Below the pieces are notes generated by a model, which saw nothing but the letters and a program-made list of their open reading frames with translations, made no database searches and was not told where the DNA came from. Below, piece after piece: positions 23,833 through 34,609 of a stretch of DNA of 64,000 bases. Position 1 is the stretch's first letter, and every line of letters starts with the position of its first letter. Source of the stretch: Isoetes taiwanensis (Eukaryota > Streptophyta > Lycopodiopsida > Isoetales > Isoetaceae); NCBI GenBank assembly GCA_021234155.1, contig JAJEKV010000052.1, forward strand, positions 188,559 to 252,558, read 5' to 3'. A program made the position numbers and the translations under genes.

Positions 23833-24245
23833 AATATTTTCGATAAGGATGGCGGTTGGCGGTGGCGCTCCGAATTTTCCTGAGCACTTGCACGGTGCGC
23901 CATGGTAAGGGTATTCGCGATTCTGGAACAAGGGGCTCGGCATTCATGTGGATGGATTCAAGGAGAACCAAATGAACTATGGAATTCACTGGTTATGCAG
24001 CAGTTCTTCCCTGATCATCTTTTTACCTACATTTTTTCCCATAATCTTGAAGAACCGGTTCTTGAAGAAGAATCTTGGTTAGGAGAATTTGTGGGGGATA
24101 GAAATGCTACTGCCACTGGTGTTTGTTGGGTTTTTGGGTTTTGGCAAAATGAAAAATTTAATTTATTCATAAAATGAAAAAGTTGAACACGCAGAATTTA
24201 TTCATAAAAAAATTTGGTTGATAGTTGTAGTTTAGTTAGTTTGCA

Positions 24246-25947
24246 ATGGAAAACAAAAAAAATAATTCGGACAATGGGATGGTATGTCAGGTTTCAGATT
24301 CTGAACAGAATGATCTAACAATGATTGCCAAAAGGATGTCTGTCATGTCAGACATTGAAAAGAAGAAATTGGCACAAATATTAATGGATTTGGGCTCTGT
24401 TAAAGGTCAGAATTTAGCGGGCAGTCATTATGGTGCTAAAGAATTGGGAAAGGAAAAGGAAGTCGAAGGGAATTCCGACCTTCTGGTAGCCTTTGGGGAT
24501 TTCTTTACCTATCTAACGGAACCAGAGTTGGAGTCGGAGAAGACGAATGGAAACATGGTAGCGACGAGGCAACAGCTGGGGATGGGAGCGGTCCAAAGGC
24601 AGCAGAACATTGTGAAGCCAATTCTGGAACATTTGAACCATTTGCAAGAGGAAGAAGCTGGAATTGTAGAGCAAAAGGCAAAACATGTTTTCCACGGTAA
24701 AATCCTGAAAAACCCATTCGTGGAAGAAGCTAGACTAAAACAAATGGCCAATCGAGCAGTAATCGGCTGTGTAAGGCATGAGGGAGTTAAACTTCCAATG
24801 ATAAGAGCCGAGCTCGAAAAGCTAGTTGACAGCATTTCAATTTCAAAAATCTACTGGCTTGATTTTCCTTTTTTTATTGTGGAATGTGGAAACGAAATTT
24901 CTGTCAAAATGCTGCTCAAACAGGGCACCATCACGAAGGCAAACACTCAAATCTTTTTCCAAAAATGGTATCCGGCCTTTGATCCTCGGGATATTAAGCA
25001 GCTTTTCCACCCTGCATGGACTTCAGTTCAAGGCCTTAGCCCAATTTACTGGAGTGAGGAGATTCTAAAAAAATTGTTTCAGGAATTAGGTGACTTCATT
25101 GGTATGGAAACAATGCTGGATCAACTCCCAAGGGTCTGGGTCCAATTGGATCTGTGATTACTTTGGGTTGCAGAAATACCTCCCCCTGCAGTGGCGAGGA
25201 ATCCCCACCCCCTGCAGTGCATGTGGTATCAGATTGCACGGAGGTGGAGTCTGCAAAGGCTTTGTAGAGAGGAAAACAAATGTTGAGCCCCCTAATCAGT
25301 GGGTCACTCCTTATAAAAAGCCTTCTTCGGCCCTTAAGAAGCAAAATGTTAATGGAAGTATGAAAAGGAAGGCTCGCAAGCAGAGAATCAGAGAGGAGCG
25401 GGAAAAGGCAGAGCAGACATTGTTGGCCCAAAAAAAAGGGAAAATGACTTGGATTAGAAAATCTGATGAAGGGAGTGTCAAGGTTCTGAACAGAGGAATT
25501 ACAATTAGGGAACCCTCGTCAGGGAAGAGCTCTCCAAACTCTCCAAATTCTCCTAATTCTCCCTCTACTCGGGAAAAGGGGGAATGTTCACATAAAATAT
25601 CTGAATTTCCTGTTCAGAATCTCTTCGCAGGTCGGGTTGAGCCTCAGATGGAAGGAACTGGTGAGCTTTTCAAGCAACAGCCAGTGTCCTTAAGCCAAGA
25701 GAAAAATGATGATCCCGGTGAGCTTTTCAAGCAACAGCCAGTGTCCTTAAGCCAAGAGAAAAATGATGATCCCGGTGAGCTTTTCAAGCAACAGCCTGGA
25801 TCCCCCAGACCTTCCAACATTATTCTGGATGAACATCATGACATAAAGATGATTGAGAGTGACTCCAATGAGGAAATTCTTCCTACTAATGACCTAGTCA
25901 TGTCATCCCCTTCACAACCTGGTGTTGAAGAGTCTTTTACTCCATAG
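24246..25947 (+). pseudogene. L1 ORF1 protein (nucleic-acid-binding), one frameshift
   Basis: The first part (24246-25157, 303 aa) has a helical N-terminus and then a DUF4283-like region ending LPRVWVQLDL. The frame then shifts, and 25090-25947 continues with a CCHC-type knuckle beginning CSACGIRLHGGGVC and a basic, then Ser/Pro-rich and acidic tail. In plant L1 elements this protein binds the element RNA. The tail contains two full and one partial copy of a 19-residue repeat (GELFKQQPVSLSQEKNDDP). The frameshift falls near 25130-25150, between the DUF4283-like part and the zinc knuckle. Start codon 24246 is the first ATG after a long untranslated AT-rich leader. Confidence 0.85.
25661..25797 (+). 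repeat. 57-bp tandem repeat within LINE ORF1
   Basis: Two complete 57-bp units (25661-25717, 25718-25774) are followed by a partial third (25775-25797). The complete units look identical, which suggests a recent expansion or ongoing homogenisation compared with the decayed frame around them. The period is a multiple of three, so the frame is kept. Confidence 0.93.
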
Positions 25948-26024
25948 ACAACCAGGAAAAAGAACAAAAAAATGGTCCTCTTTAACTTAGATGGGCCTGC
26001 CTCTAATACAAGAAACAAATCTTT

Positions 26025-29000
26025 ATGAAGATTGTGTGTTGGAATCTAAGAGGAATAAAGGGTCCTTTGAAAAGAAAAAAGGTTCTCATTGCAATTCAGG
26101 AAATGAAGGCGGATCTTATTTTATTACAGGAGCACAGACTTCCCCCTTTTGAATCTTCAAAATTGGGGGATTGGATTTGTCCAGGCAGTGGCTCTACATG
26201 GGCTGCAGCCAATGGCACCAAGGGTGGAATTTGTACAATATGGAAAGGATTTTCTTCTTCTGGATCATATGTGTCCCCCATGGGTAGATGGTCTGTTAGC
26301 TTTCTCAACATCAAAGGTCATTTGACTGGAATAATAAATGTCTATGCTTCCACAGAACCTCATGAAAGAGAAATGCAATGGAGGGAAATGAATTTCTGGA
26401 TAGATCAGCAAAATCATGTTCATAATTGGCTGCTAGCATGTGATTTCAATAATACTCCCCTGTGGGATCAAAAGCTGGGAAAAAAGATCAATATGACTAA
26501 GAATTAGAGAGGTGAATGGGATAAATTGGTTGGCAAATTTATCTACCATCCCCCCTCCTCATCACCCACATATTCTTGGAGTAATAAGAGAAAGGGCCCA
26601 GAAAGAACATTTTGTTTGTTGGATAGATTTTACACTCTCTCAGTTGACCTGGATTTGTGGGATCAGGTTGTCATTAAGTCAGACTGTAGTAACTCTATCT
26701 CTGACCATTTTCCTCAAGTTATGGAGACTCTTGTCCTTTCTTCCCGAGCTACACAAGTAAGTACTCCTTTCAAATTCAATGTTCAATTGCTGCAGGTTCA
26801 GCAATTTTGCTCACAACTGAGGGAGTATTATATATCTCTCCCCAAGATTGAAAATAGCAGATCTATGATTGGGTTTGTGCAAAAATTAAAAACCTTGAAA
26901 CATTGGATCAAAAAATGGGGGAAAGATTGGGCAGAAAAGAAGAGGAAACAAAAGAATGAAATCTATATTGAAATGAAAAAGGTAAGAGAATCTCTGTTTT
27001 TGGATAAAGATAATCAGACCTTGCAGGATCTAGAAAATCAACTGGAGATTAAAGTCAAACATGTGGAGGAAATGGAAGCTCAGTCTTTGGCAATCAGAAG
27101 TAAGTGTCAGTATACCAATTGTATGGATAAAAGTAGTTTCTCCTTCTTTTTCAGGGCTGCTAAGAGTCGGATCATCAATAATGGCATCATCTCAGTTCAA
27201 GATGATCAAGGGGAAAATATTCAAGGGCAACTTGAAATTCAAAGATTTTTTGCTCATAGATATCAGGAACTATTTGATAAGCAGCCAACATCTCAAATAG
27301 ATATTGAGCAATTTTTTAGCATGATTGACTTGGATTCTAACTCCTCAGTTGTCAATAATGAAGCCCTTATGGCTATTCCACAGAAAGAGGAGATTCTCCG
27401 TATCTTGAATTCGATGGCTTCTGGAAAAAGTCCGAGGCCTGATGGCTTTCCCCCAGAATTCTTTAGAGAATTTTGGGATATAATGCAGGATGACTTTACA
27501 ACTTTTGTGCAAGGAGCCTGGGTGGCAGATAGTTTACATCCTGCAATTAATGCTGGTCTAATTGCATTGGTTCCAAAGGTGGACCAACCTATGGCCTTTT
27601 CTGATTGGAGGCCAATCTCTTTGACCAACACCATCTATAAAGTTCTTGCAAAAATTTTAGCAAACAGGGTTAAGCCTACCCTGGAAAAACTCATTAGTCC
27701 CCTACAGACTGCTTTCCTCCCTGGAAGGAGTATCCTTGACAACTTCATTGGAGCTTATGAAGGATTACACTGGAGTAATCTAACCAAGCAGAATTGCATG
27801 CTCCTGAAACTGGATTTTAAAAGGGCATTTGATACTATAATTGGGATTTTTTGAGTAGGGCCATGGAGGTCTTGGGATTTTCTCAACGGGTAATCAATTT
27901 GGTCCTTGCCTTCAACAAGGAGGCCAGATCTGCAGTCTTGATTAATGGCTGCCCCTCCTCTTTTTTCCCCTGCAAAAGAGGAGTGAGGCAAGGGTGTCCT
28001 CTGGCCCCTTACCTCTTTTTAATAGTTGCTGAGATGGTGACCAAGGTTACTCTCAAACTTCAGCAGAATGGACAAATCAAAGGCCTCCAGATGCCAAATG
28101 AAGGTATGCCTCTTTCTTTGATGCAATATGCTGATGATACTTTCATTTTTCTGGAGGATGATGGGAAAAGCATCTTTGCCTTCACATGCGCCATGGAGAC
28201 CTTTGGCAAAGCTTCGGGAGTTTTATTCGAGCCAAATGTACCATCCTCTTGCGAAAATAAAATTGCCGATATAGCAATTCTTGAGAAAGGGATGGCCACC
28301 AAGTCATTTGTTGGGTCTTCCCTTTGCACCCGCATATGAGTCTTCATGGTCTTTGGTCCCCTATTACTCGGGATTAAAAGAAAATTCATGACCTTCTTTC
28401 ATTGGCGGGGAAGGGTTGAAATTGCCTAGCCCCATACATCTCCTATCATGGCAAGGGGACTATAAAGTTGGTAATCTTTTAAGGATTCTCGGGGAGGGCA
28501 AGGATCTATTGGCCCTAGCTGCAAAATTGATCCGGGCGTGCTCTCTCGGTCTCCTCATCTTTCTCCCCGCCATGGCTTTTATCAGTGGAATGGGTTTAGC
28601 AAACTAAAAGTGGGAAGTAATTCTTCAAATGCTCCCAGATAATCTTCACAAGGTTAGTAGCCCCCAAATTTCATTTCTTTTGGCATTACAATTCCCATTG
28701 TTTTCAGAGGATAATCTTGGTTCTCAAACATCTTTTGGCATCAAAATATAAGGAATGGAATGCTTGGCTCTCAAACTCAAAAATATAGAATGGATCTTCG
28801 ATGTAATGGCATCTTCGATGTAATGGCAATTGGCTTACCCGGCATGAGGTTGCAAGAATCGATGATACAGGTCAACAAAAAGATTTTCTCTGACATTTCT
28901 CGTTCCTTGAGCAACTGGGAAGATTCGATGGATCCTATTTCATGGAGTTGTGAAGGAAAAAAGAGATATAGTGTGTCCAAGATCTACAAAATGATCATTC

Positions 29001-29614
29001 AACCTTCTGATCTTAAGGTCACTACAAAATGGGGTTGCACTCAGCAAGAGGCAATCAAAATAATCATTGATGGATGGCAGGCACATTGTGCAAAAAAGAT
29101 ACTTTTATTTAGATGGCTTCTGTTGAATCAGAGTTTGTCCACTAATGAGAGAATAGCAAAATATAAAACAGCTCAGCCCAATATCTGCCCGTTGGGCTGC
29201 CAGCTTCCAGAATCCAATTTGCATGTCTTCCAGTGCCCGAGACTTCTGCCCTTTTGGCTCTGGGCAAAAAATCTCTGTAAGTCCACTTTTGGTTCCTCTC
29301 CACAGGAACTTTTTTACTTTCTAAGTTTCCCAAGTGCCTTCTGTGGTACTTTGAGAACTCTGGCCCTATGGTCCATTTGGAAGCACAGAAACAGAATCGT
29401 TCATGATCACAAAACATTTAATCTCAATTGGATCAATATCTGCTTTCAGTCCCTGGTGGTTGAGACAGCCATAGCTCACAGAAGAAGCAAGGGCTCAGCA
29501 TATGACAGAAATTGGGATTCTTTAGGGAGTTACCATGGTTTTTATGCTTTCTTTAAACTTACTATCTCTGATGCTGATGTTGACATTGACAGATTTTGTG
29601 ACCGAGCACTATGA
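26025..29614 (+). pseudogene. L1 ORF2 polyprotein: endonuclease, reverse transcriptase, zf-RVT
   Basis: The endonuclease starts MKIVCWNLRGIKGPLKR (26025), with the catalytic glutamate in LLQEHR. After a stop near 26505 the next frame (26526-27854) holds the endonuclease end with ISDHFPQ (catalytic His), then RT blocks FSDWRPISLTNTIYKVLAK, QTAFLPGRSILDN and LKLDFKRAFDT (first catalytic Asp). The frame shifts again at about 27845, and 27851-28339 contains KRGVRQGCPLAPYLF and LMQYADDTFIF (YADD active site). The region 28340-28760 is decayed. 28760-29614 ends with the zinc-binding block (KILLFRWLLLNQSLSTNERI, C...C...H...C). All catalytic motifs are visible although the frame breaks at least three times. 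Confidence 0.92.
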
Positions 29615-29942
29615 TATGGTTATCCCCCCCTCTCGTGGAAGATATGATCCTAAACCGGCTTTTGAACAGTGGACAAAGGGGGTAATCAAGGCCAAGATGA
29701 TCACCTTGAAGCAGCACATTTTGGCTCAGATAGCTTTGGGAGTCATTCTGGATGATGAAGATCTTTGGTGGTGGAATGATCTGAAGATTTACTTTGCTGC
29801 AAAATGGGAGGAGCACTTTGACATCACCTCTGAAATCATGCTGCAGTTCATGGTCCATACCCCTCTAGATCTTGATGAGCTTGAGACAGTATTCCATATT
29901 GTCCAGGTCGATCCATTGGAGTTTGCTTTGGGCTATGAGTAG
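29535..29942 (+). pseudogene. Extra C-terminal frame of the LINE, unrecognised
   Basis: A frame overlapping the ORF2 end in another phase encodes about 110 residues rich in Asp/Glu, Leu and Trp (for example EDLWWWNDLKIYFAAKWEEH), ending FALGYE. Plant L1 ORF2 proteins usually end soon after the zf-RVT region. This frame either restores the original ORF2 C-terminus after a frameshift near 29580-29600, or is a separate small ORF. I do not recognise the domain. Confidence 0.5.
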
Positions 29943-30155
29943 AATAATTAAAGTTCTATTTTCTGTCTTGAACTATTACAGACACCTGATCATCTTTTTT
30001 GACTTGGTACATCAAATTTTGAATATCTAGCTGTGCTATGCCTCTTTCAGTCCCTTCTTGGGACAAGTAAGCATTGCAAGGGTTCTTCCTTTTGCAATTG
30101 CTGTATATATTCATGTAACCTCTTTTGCATGTAATATCAAATCTGCCTTAACCTC

Positions 30156-30185
30156 AAAAAAAAAAAAAAAAAAAAGGTTCAGTGG
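30156..30185. repeat. LINE poly(A) tail and right target-site duplication
   Basis: A run of about 20 A residues ends at 30175 and is followed by GTTCAGTGG (30177-30185), the same 9 bp found at 23824-23832. This establishes both borders of the LINE. Confidence 0.9.
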
Positions 30186-31130
30186 TCATCCATGCATGCT
30201 GCTGAACTGCCTGGATTGCCCCTTCTTCACATTTGCTTATGTAATCTGCCTTCATCCTCTTACCCATAAAGATGTACAAGTTGGGCAATCTATACCCTTC
30301 AGCACTAACACATACCAGAATTGTCACCCACTCTCTAGAGTTCATGACAACTTCATTGACATCTCGTGCACCCTTCCTTGCAATTATTTTTAGGCCCCTA
30401 ACCTTGCCTGTCTGTATCCTAGTCTTGTCAGCATTCCAAATCCTGGATGGTGGAAAATCAAACTCATCATAGATGGCCTTGAGGCCATTGTAGAACATGT
30501 CCAGGTTTGGCTGATTCATGGCAAGTGCCCTTGCCCTCTCCAATGCCTCTTCTTGAAGAGCTTCCACCACTTATTGCCTGGCATACCATCTGATGTACTT
30601 ATGTCCCCAGGATTTGCCATTTGGGCTGCCTTTGCCTTGACTGCACTCAAGGTAACCCCCATACCCGAGTTCACTCTATCAACAGCCCAGGCAACTAGTT
30701 CTTCTTCCTGCTTGGGAGTGAGAACGTGAGGATGCTTCTTTTGTTTATGGGTAATTCTACCATATTGCCAATCACATATGGTAGAATCAGGTATACCAAA
30801 TCTCCTCGAGGCCTCTCTAGATGAAATGCCATATTCACTAACCTCTTCCAAGATGTCCTCCATCTGTTGTTCCGTCCGCTGGCCTCTCTTGGATGTTGAA
30901 GGATCCGTCCTTCTCTTCCTCACCCGCTTTGCCCTAACCCTTTTGGTATTGGCAGGTACTCGGATTGGCGTGGCATTGCCATGCACCCTGTTCGATCTGG
31001 TCTGCGCCATCGAGCTAGTTGAAGCTAGTAGAAGCTCCTGATATGCCGATATAGAGCACAATTTGGATTCAAAACTTTTTGAATTACCAATCCACTCCAT
31101 TTGGAAAAGGTCGATCAATCTGCCCGCCAA
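30177..31130 (-). pseudogene. Pogo/Tigger-like transposase, N-terminal part
   Basis: The minus frame 30516-31130 encodes a basic leader (RVRAKRVRKRRTDPST) and a pogo/CENP-B-type helix-turn-helix (EDILEEVSEYGISSREASRR, then FGIPDSTICDW), the DNA-binding half. The frame 30154-30570 continues with the start of the DDE domain: MFYNGLKAIYDEF, then FPPSRIWNADKTRIQTGKVR, where family members read WNxDETG with the first catalytic Asp. At 30177 the frame runs into the inserted LINE and continues at 23832 and below. The two frames overlap with a shift at about 30520-30570, so the gene was probably inactive even without the LINE. The Glu-to-Lys change in the usual DET triplet is visible. Confidence 0.82.
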
Positions 31131-31139
31131 TTCGAAGTA

Positions 31140-31815
31140 GAACGCATTGATTTGCCCCTATCTCGATGAAATGGGCGGGCTTTACTGAACGTGCTATGTC
31201 TGGCAAAAGGGCATGACATGGGTTCGGGAGGCCTCGCCGAATGCGCCATAGCAGTCGATGCCGGGTTTGACGTGTCGCGATTGTAACTTATGTCCTGTGC
31301 CGTGTCGACCCGGGCAAGTCGTAGTAGGGGGCGACCATACCCTAGATATTACATATGATGATTTGGTAAAAAGGAACCTCTCATAAAATTCTTATTTTTT
31401 TATTAATTTTTTTTTCCAAACAAAAATTTGTAAAAAGCATTTGCAATTGTAATGTGTGCAGTATTATATATAAATTTAATGTGCATTGAAATATAGAGCC
31501 AACTATGCATTATTTTTCATTTTTTATAGTAAACCCTAGTATTTTGAGACGTTTGATATCTTAAAATTAGGGATTCAAAAGAGATGGCCCAGATTGCTTG
31601 ATTGTTAGTATATGCTAGATTATTCCTGACTAATGGTCAAGAAAGCCATGAAGCAAGATTTAGCCGTAAAGCAAGTTAGAACATATAGTAGATGCATTTT
31701 GAGCTTATCCACGTGGAAATTTTGACATACGTAGAATGTGAATATGGAATAAGGTAGATATGAGAGTATCTATTTGTTCCCCAGTCCATTTAAGGTTCCC
31801 GACCCCATTTTGGTA
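31140..31815. other. No gene recognised
   Basis: 31140-31350 is GC-richer, with 'cgggcg' and 'gtgtcg' words, and probably belongs to the end of the pogo-like element. From 31370 on the DNA is AT-rich. No terminal inverted repeat could be assigned by eye. Confidence 0.4.
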
Positions 31816-31823
31816 GCAAAATA

Positions 31824-32880
31824 ATTTTAATGCCACAGCATGGAGTTGGTGATAGAATACCACTTGAACAAGTATTTTACTAGTAAGATTGGTCTCTATA
31901 ATATTCAAGGCGAGGAAGGACATGTTACATAGACATTCTATAATTGCATGTGTGGTGCATAAAATTATGCATGCAACTTTGTTAAGATGAAACTATTCCA
32001 AAACCATGGAGTTGGTGACATAGAATAGCAATTGAAAACGTAATTCATTAGTAGGTTGGTTCCCTAGATTAAACGCCTGGATAGAACATATTACATAGAT
32101 AATTGCTATTTATTGGTTTATATGCAATTTGGTTAAGATTATTATTTTATCTTTTTCCATTCTATTGCCTTTTTGTCTTGATATTTTAGAGTGATTTGGA
32201 ACCTTTCATTAGATTGTGAGGGTCAATTTATATGTCATTTTCTATGAAGATTAAGTTCCCTGTAAAAAGGGTAAATGGCGAGGAGCACGAGAGGCATGGG
32301 CATATATTTTGTGATAAGAAATGCTCGGGCCATGCACTTTCACACAAATAGCTTTCATATAAAAATGCAAAATCAACCGAAAAAGCTACAGTACATACAA
32401 TCAAACGAAAAAGCTACATTATATAAGTATAATCGACCACATGTCAATGATCACATGCACTGACGAAGTCATCAAGGTCATGCAGATGGCTCGCTGTTGT
32501 TCAGAGGCCGCCATCAGAGGGTAAAACATGGCGGCCATTGCATGTGAACCCATTAGTGAAAATTTGGGACAAGTTATGAAAGTTTAAATCAAAATTGATT
32601 TGGCACATGTGGAACAAGTTATGAACAAGTTTAAAAAATGATTTGGCCCATGTGCAAATGGGGGCGCAAAGTAAAGAATAAAAAGAATCCGAATAAAGTA
32701 AACTATAGGAAACGTGGGAATATGCCTGGTGTACGTCCTAAATATATAATCCAAACTAGTGGGCCTTCTTCTAAGCGCTGCCATACGTGAGGTACAGACT
32801 TTACTGTAAATTACAGCTTTGCTGTTAAGTACAACAGAAGACAAGTTACAGAAGTTTACAGAAATTCACGATGGAAATGA
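31824..32880. repeat. Tandem duplication unit, copy 1
   Basis: From 'aattttaatgcca.agcatggagttggtgatagaatacca' onward this block matches 33538-34520 with an offset of 1714 bp at the start and about 1686 bp later. Shared text includes 'ctttttccattctattgcc' and 'gacgaag.catcaaggtcatgca'. Its right part contains the dispersed 'gcgctgccatacgt' repeat at about 32775. Confidence 0.9.
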
Positions 32881-32999
32881 AACGCTTAAAAGTCTTTTCT
32901 ACCACACGTTAATGGAAGGTTCTTCTATATAGTGGAATGCAATTGGCATCCAATATAGTGTATTACAGTAAGAAGCATCCAATTGGCAGCAGAATTTAC

Positions 33000-33180
33000 C
33001 CACCTTTATAGGAAACGTGGGAATATGCAAACTAGTGGGCGTTCTTCTGAGCGCTGCCGACAGACTTGACTGTAACATACAGCTTTCCCGTTTAGTACGG
33101 TTACAGAAGTTACCACACGTTAATGGAAGGCTGTGGAATGCTTGCTTTCTGAGACCTCAGTACTACCTTGCAGGACCTTG
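33000..33180. repeat. Partial extra copy of the UGT upstream region
   Basis: The block has 'ggaaacgtgggaatatgc', 'gagcgctgcc', 'cagctttcc.gtttagta' and 'taccacacgttaatggaaggct...ggaatgcttgctttctgagacc', matching 34370-34605 just before the UGT start codon, but it is not followed by a coding region. It looks like a promoter-proximal duplication that lost its gene. Confidence 0.75.
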
Positions 33181-33537
33181 CAGGCTTGTTCTTGGGAGAA
33201 ATAGAGCACTGGAGCATACCAGATTGTTAGAAAATAGGTCGCTCTGTAGAAGAAAAGTAGGTTAAGCAAGACAATATGGATCAATATACTCAAAATGTAG
33301 ATGAATTTGCAACAGTTGTGAGAAAAGATCACATGGATGAGACTTTGGAATGGCAAAACATTTTTGTAATGCCGAAACAGTAAAACAAGAAAGATCTGTG
33401 TTGTCGTTGATGATGGTAATTCTGTATTGTTTTTAGTCGTAGCCCACAATAGTAAGGGCATTTTGACAATTTCTTCAAATGGAAGGGCATTTTGACAAAT
33501 ACTCAAAAATATGAGGGCATTTTTAAAATTTTCCCTA

Positions 33538-34520
33538 ATTTTAATGCCAAAGCATGGAGTTGGTGATAGAATACCAGTTGAACAAGTATTTTACTAGTAA
33601 GGTTGGTCTCTATAATATTCAAGGCGAGGAAGGACATGTTACATAGACATTTTATAATTGCATGTCTGGTGCATAAAATTACACATGTGATTTTGTTAAG
33701 ATGAAACTATTCCAAAACCATGAAGTTGCTGATATAGAATAGCAATTGAAAATGTAATCCATTTAGTAGGTTGGGTCCCTAGATTAAACGCACGGATAGA
33801 ACATATTACATAGACAATTGCTATTTATTGGTTTATATGCAATTTGGTTAAGATTATTATTTTATCTTTTTCCATTCTATTGCCTTTATTGCCTTTATGT
33901 CTAGCCATTTTAGAGTGGTTTGGAACCTTTCATTAGATTATCGGGGTCAATTTATGTCATTTTCTATGAAGACTAAGTTCCTTGTAAAAAGGGGTAAACG
34001 GCCACGAGCATGAAAGGCACGAGCACATATTTCATGATAAGAAATACTCGGGCCATGCACATTCACACAAATAGCTTTCATGGCGAGCTCATGAAATCAT
34101 ACGAAAAAACTTGTATATTCGACCACATATCAATGATCACATGCACTGACGAAGCCATCAAGGTCATGCAAAATGGCCCATTGTTGTTCACAGGCCGCCA
34201 TCAGAGGGTAAAACATGCCGGCTATTGCATGTGAACCCATTAGTGAAAATTTGGACTTTAGGAGGCAAGTTATGGAAGTTTAAATCAAAATTGATTTGGC
34301 ACATGTAGAACAAGTTATGAACAAGTTTAAAAAAAGGGCATCCATTGGCAGCGGAAATTACCCACCTTTATAGGAAACGTGGGAATATGCTTGGTATATG
34401 TGATAAATATATAATCCAAAAAGTAGTGGGTCTTCTGAGCGCTGCCATACGTAAGGCACAGACTTGACTGTAATCTACAGCTTTCCTGTTTAGTTACAAC
34501 AGAAGACGCTTAAACGTCTT
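33538..34520. repeat. Tandem duplication unit, copy 2
   Basis: Second copy of the unit at 31824-32880, lying directly upstream of the UGT. Differences are scattered substitutions and small indels. Confidence 0.9.
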
Positions 34521-34573
34521 TCTACCACACGTTAGTAGAAGGCTCTTCTACCACACGTTAATGGAAGGCTCTT

Positions 34574-34580
34574 CTATATA
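34574..34580 (+). promoter_or_regulatory. TATA-like motif before the UGT (candidate)
   Basis: CTATATA occurs 30 bp before the ATG at 34610, inside a block repeated at about 32921. If it is the TATA box the 5' UTR would be only a few bases, so either this is not the core promoter or transcription starts further upstream. Confidence 0.3.
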
Positions 34581-34609
34581 GTGGAATGCTTGCTTTCTGA
34601 GACCAAAGG

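Larger units (their letters stand above)
23833..30176 (+). mobile_element. L1-type LINE, nearly full length
   Basis: A 6.3-kb non-LTR retrotransposon runs from just after the left target-site duplication to a poly(A) run at about 30156-30175. It has a 5' UTR (23833-24245), ORF1 (24246-25947, one frameshift), ORF2 with endonuclease, reverse transcriptase and a C-terminal zinc-binding region (26025-29614 or 29942, several frameshifts) and a short 3' UTR. ORF order, poly(A) tail and 9-bp target-site duplication are typical of plant L1. The reading frames are broken, so it is probably no longer autonomous. Confidence 0.92.

Noticed and set aside
24505-24835. Minus-strand frames of 60-108 aa opposite LINE ORF1
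   Set aside because: Shadow frames of the plus-strand ORF1, which has clear family motifs.
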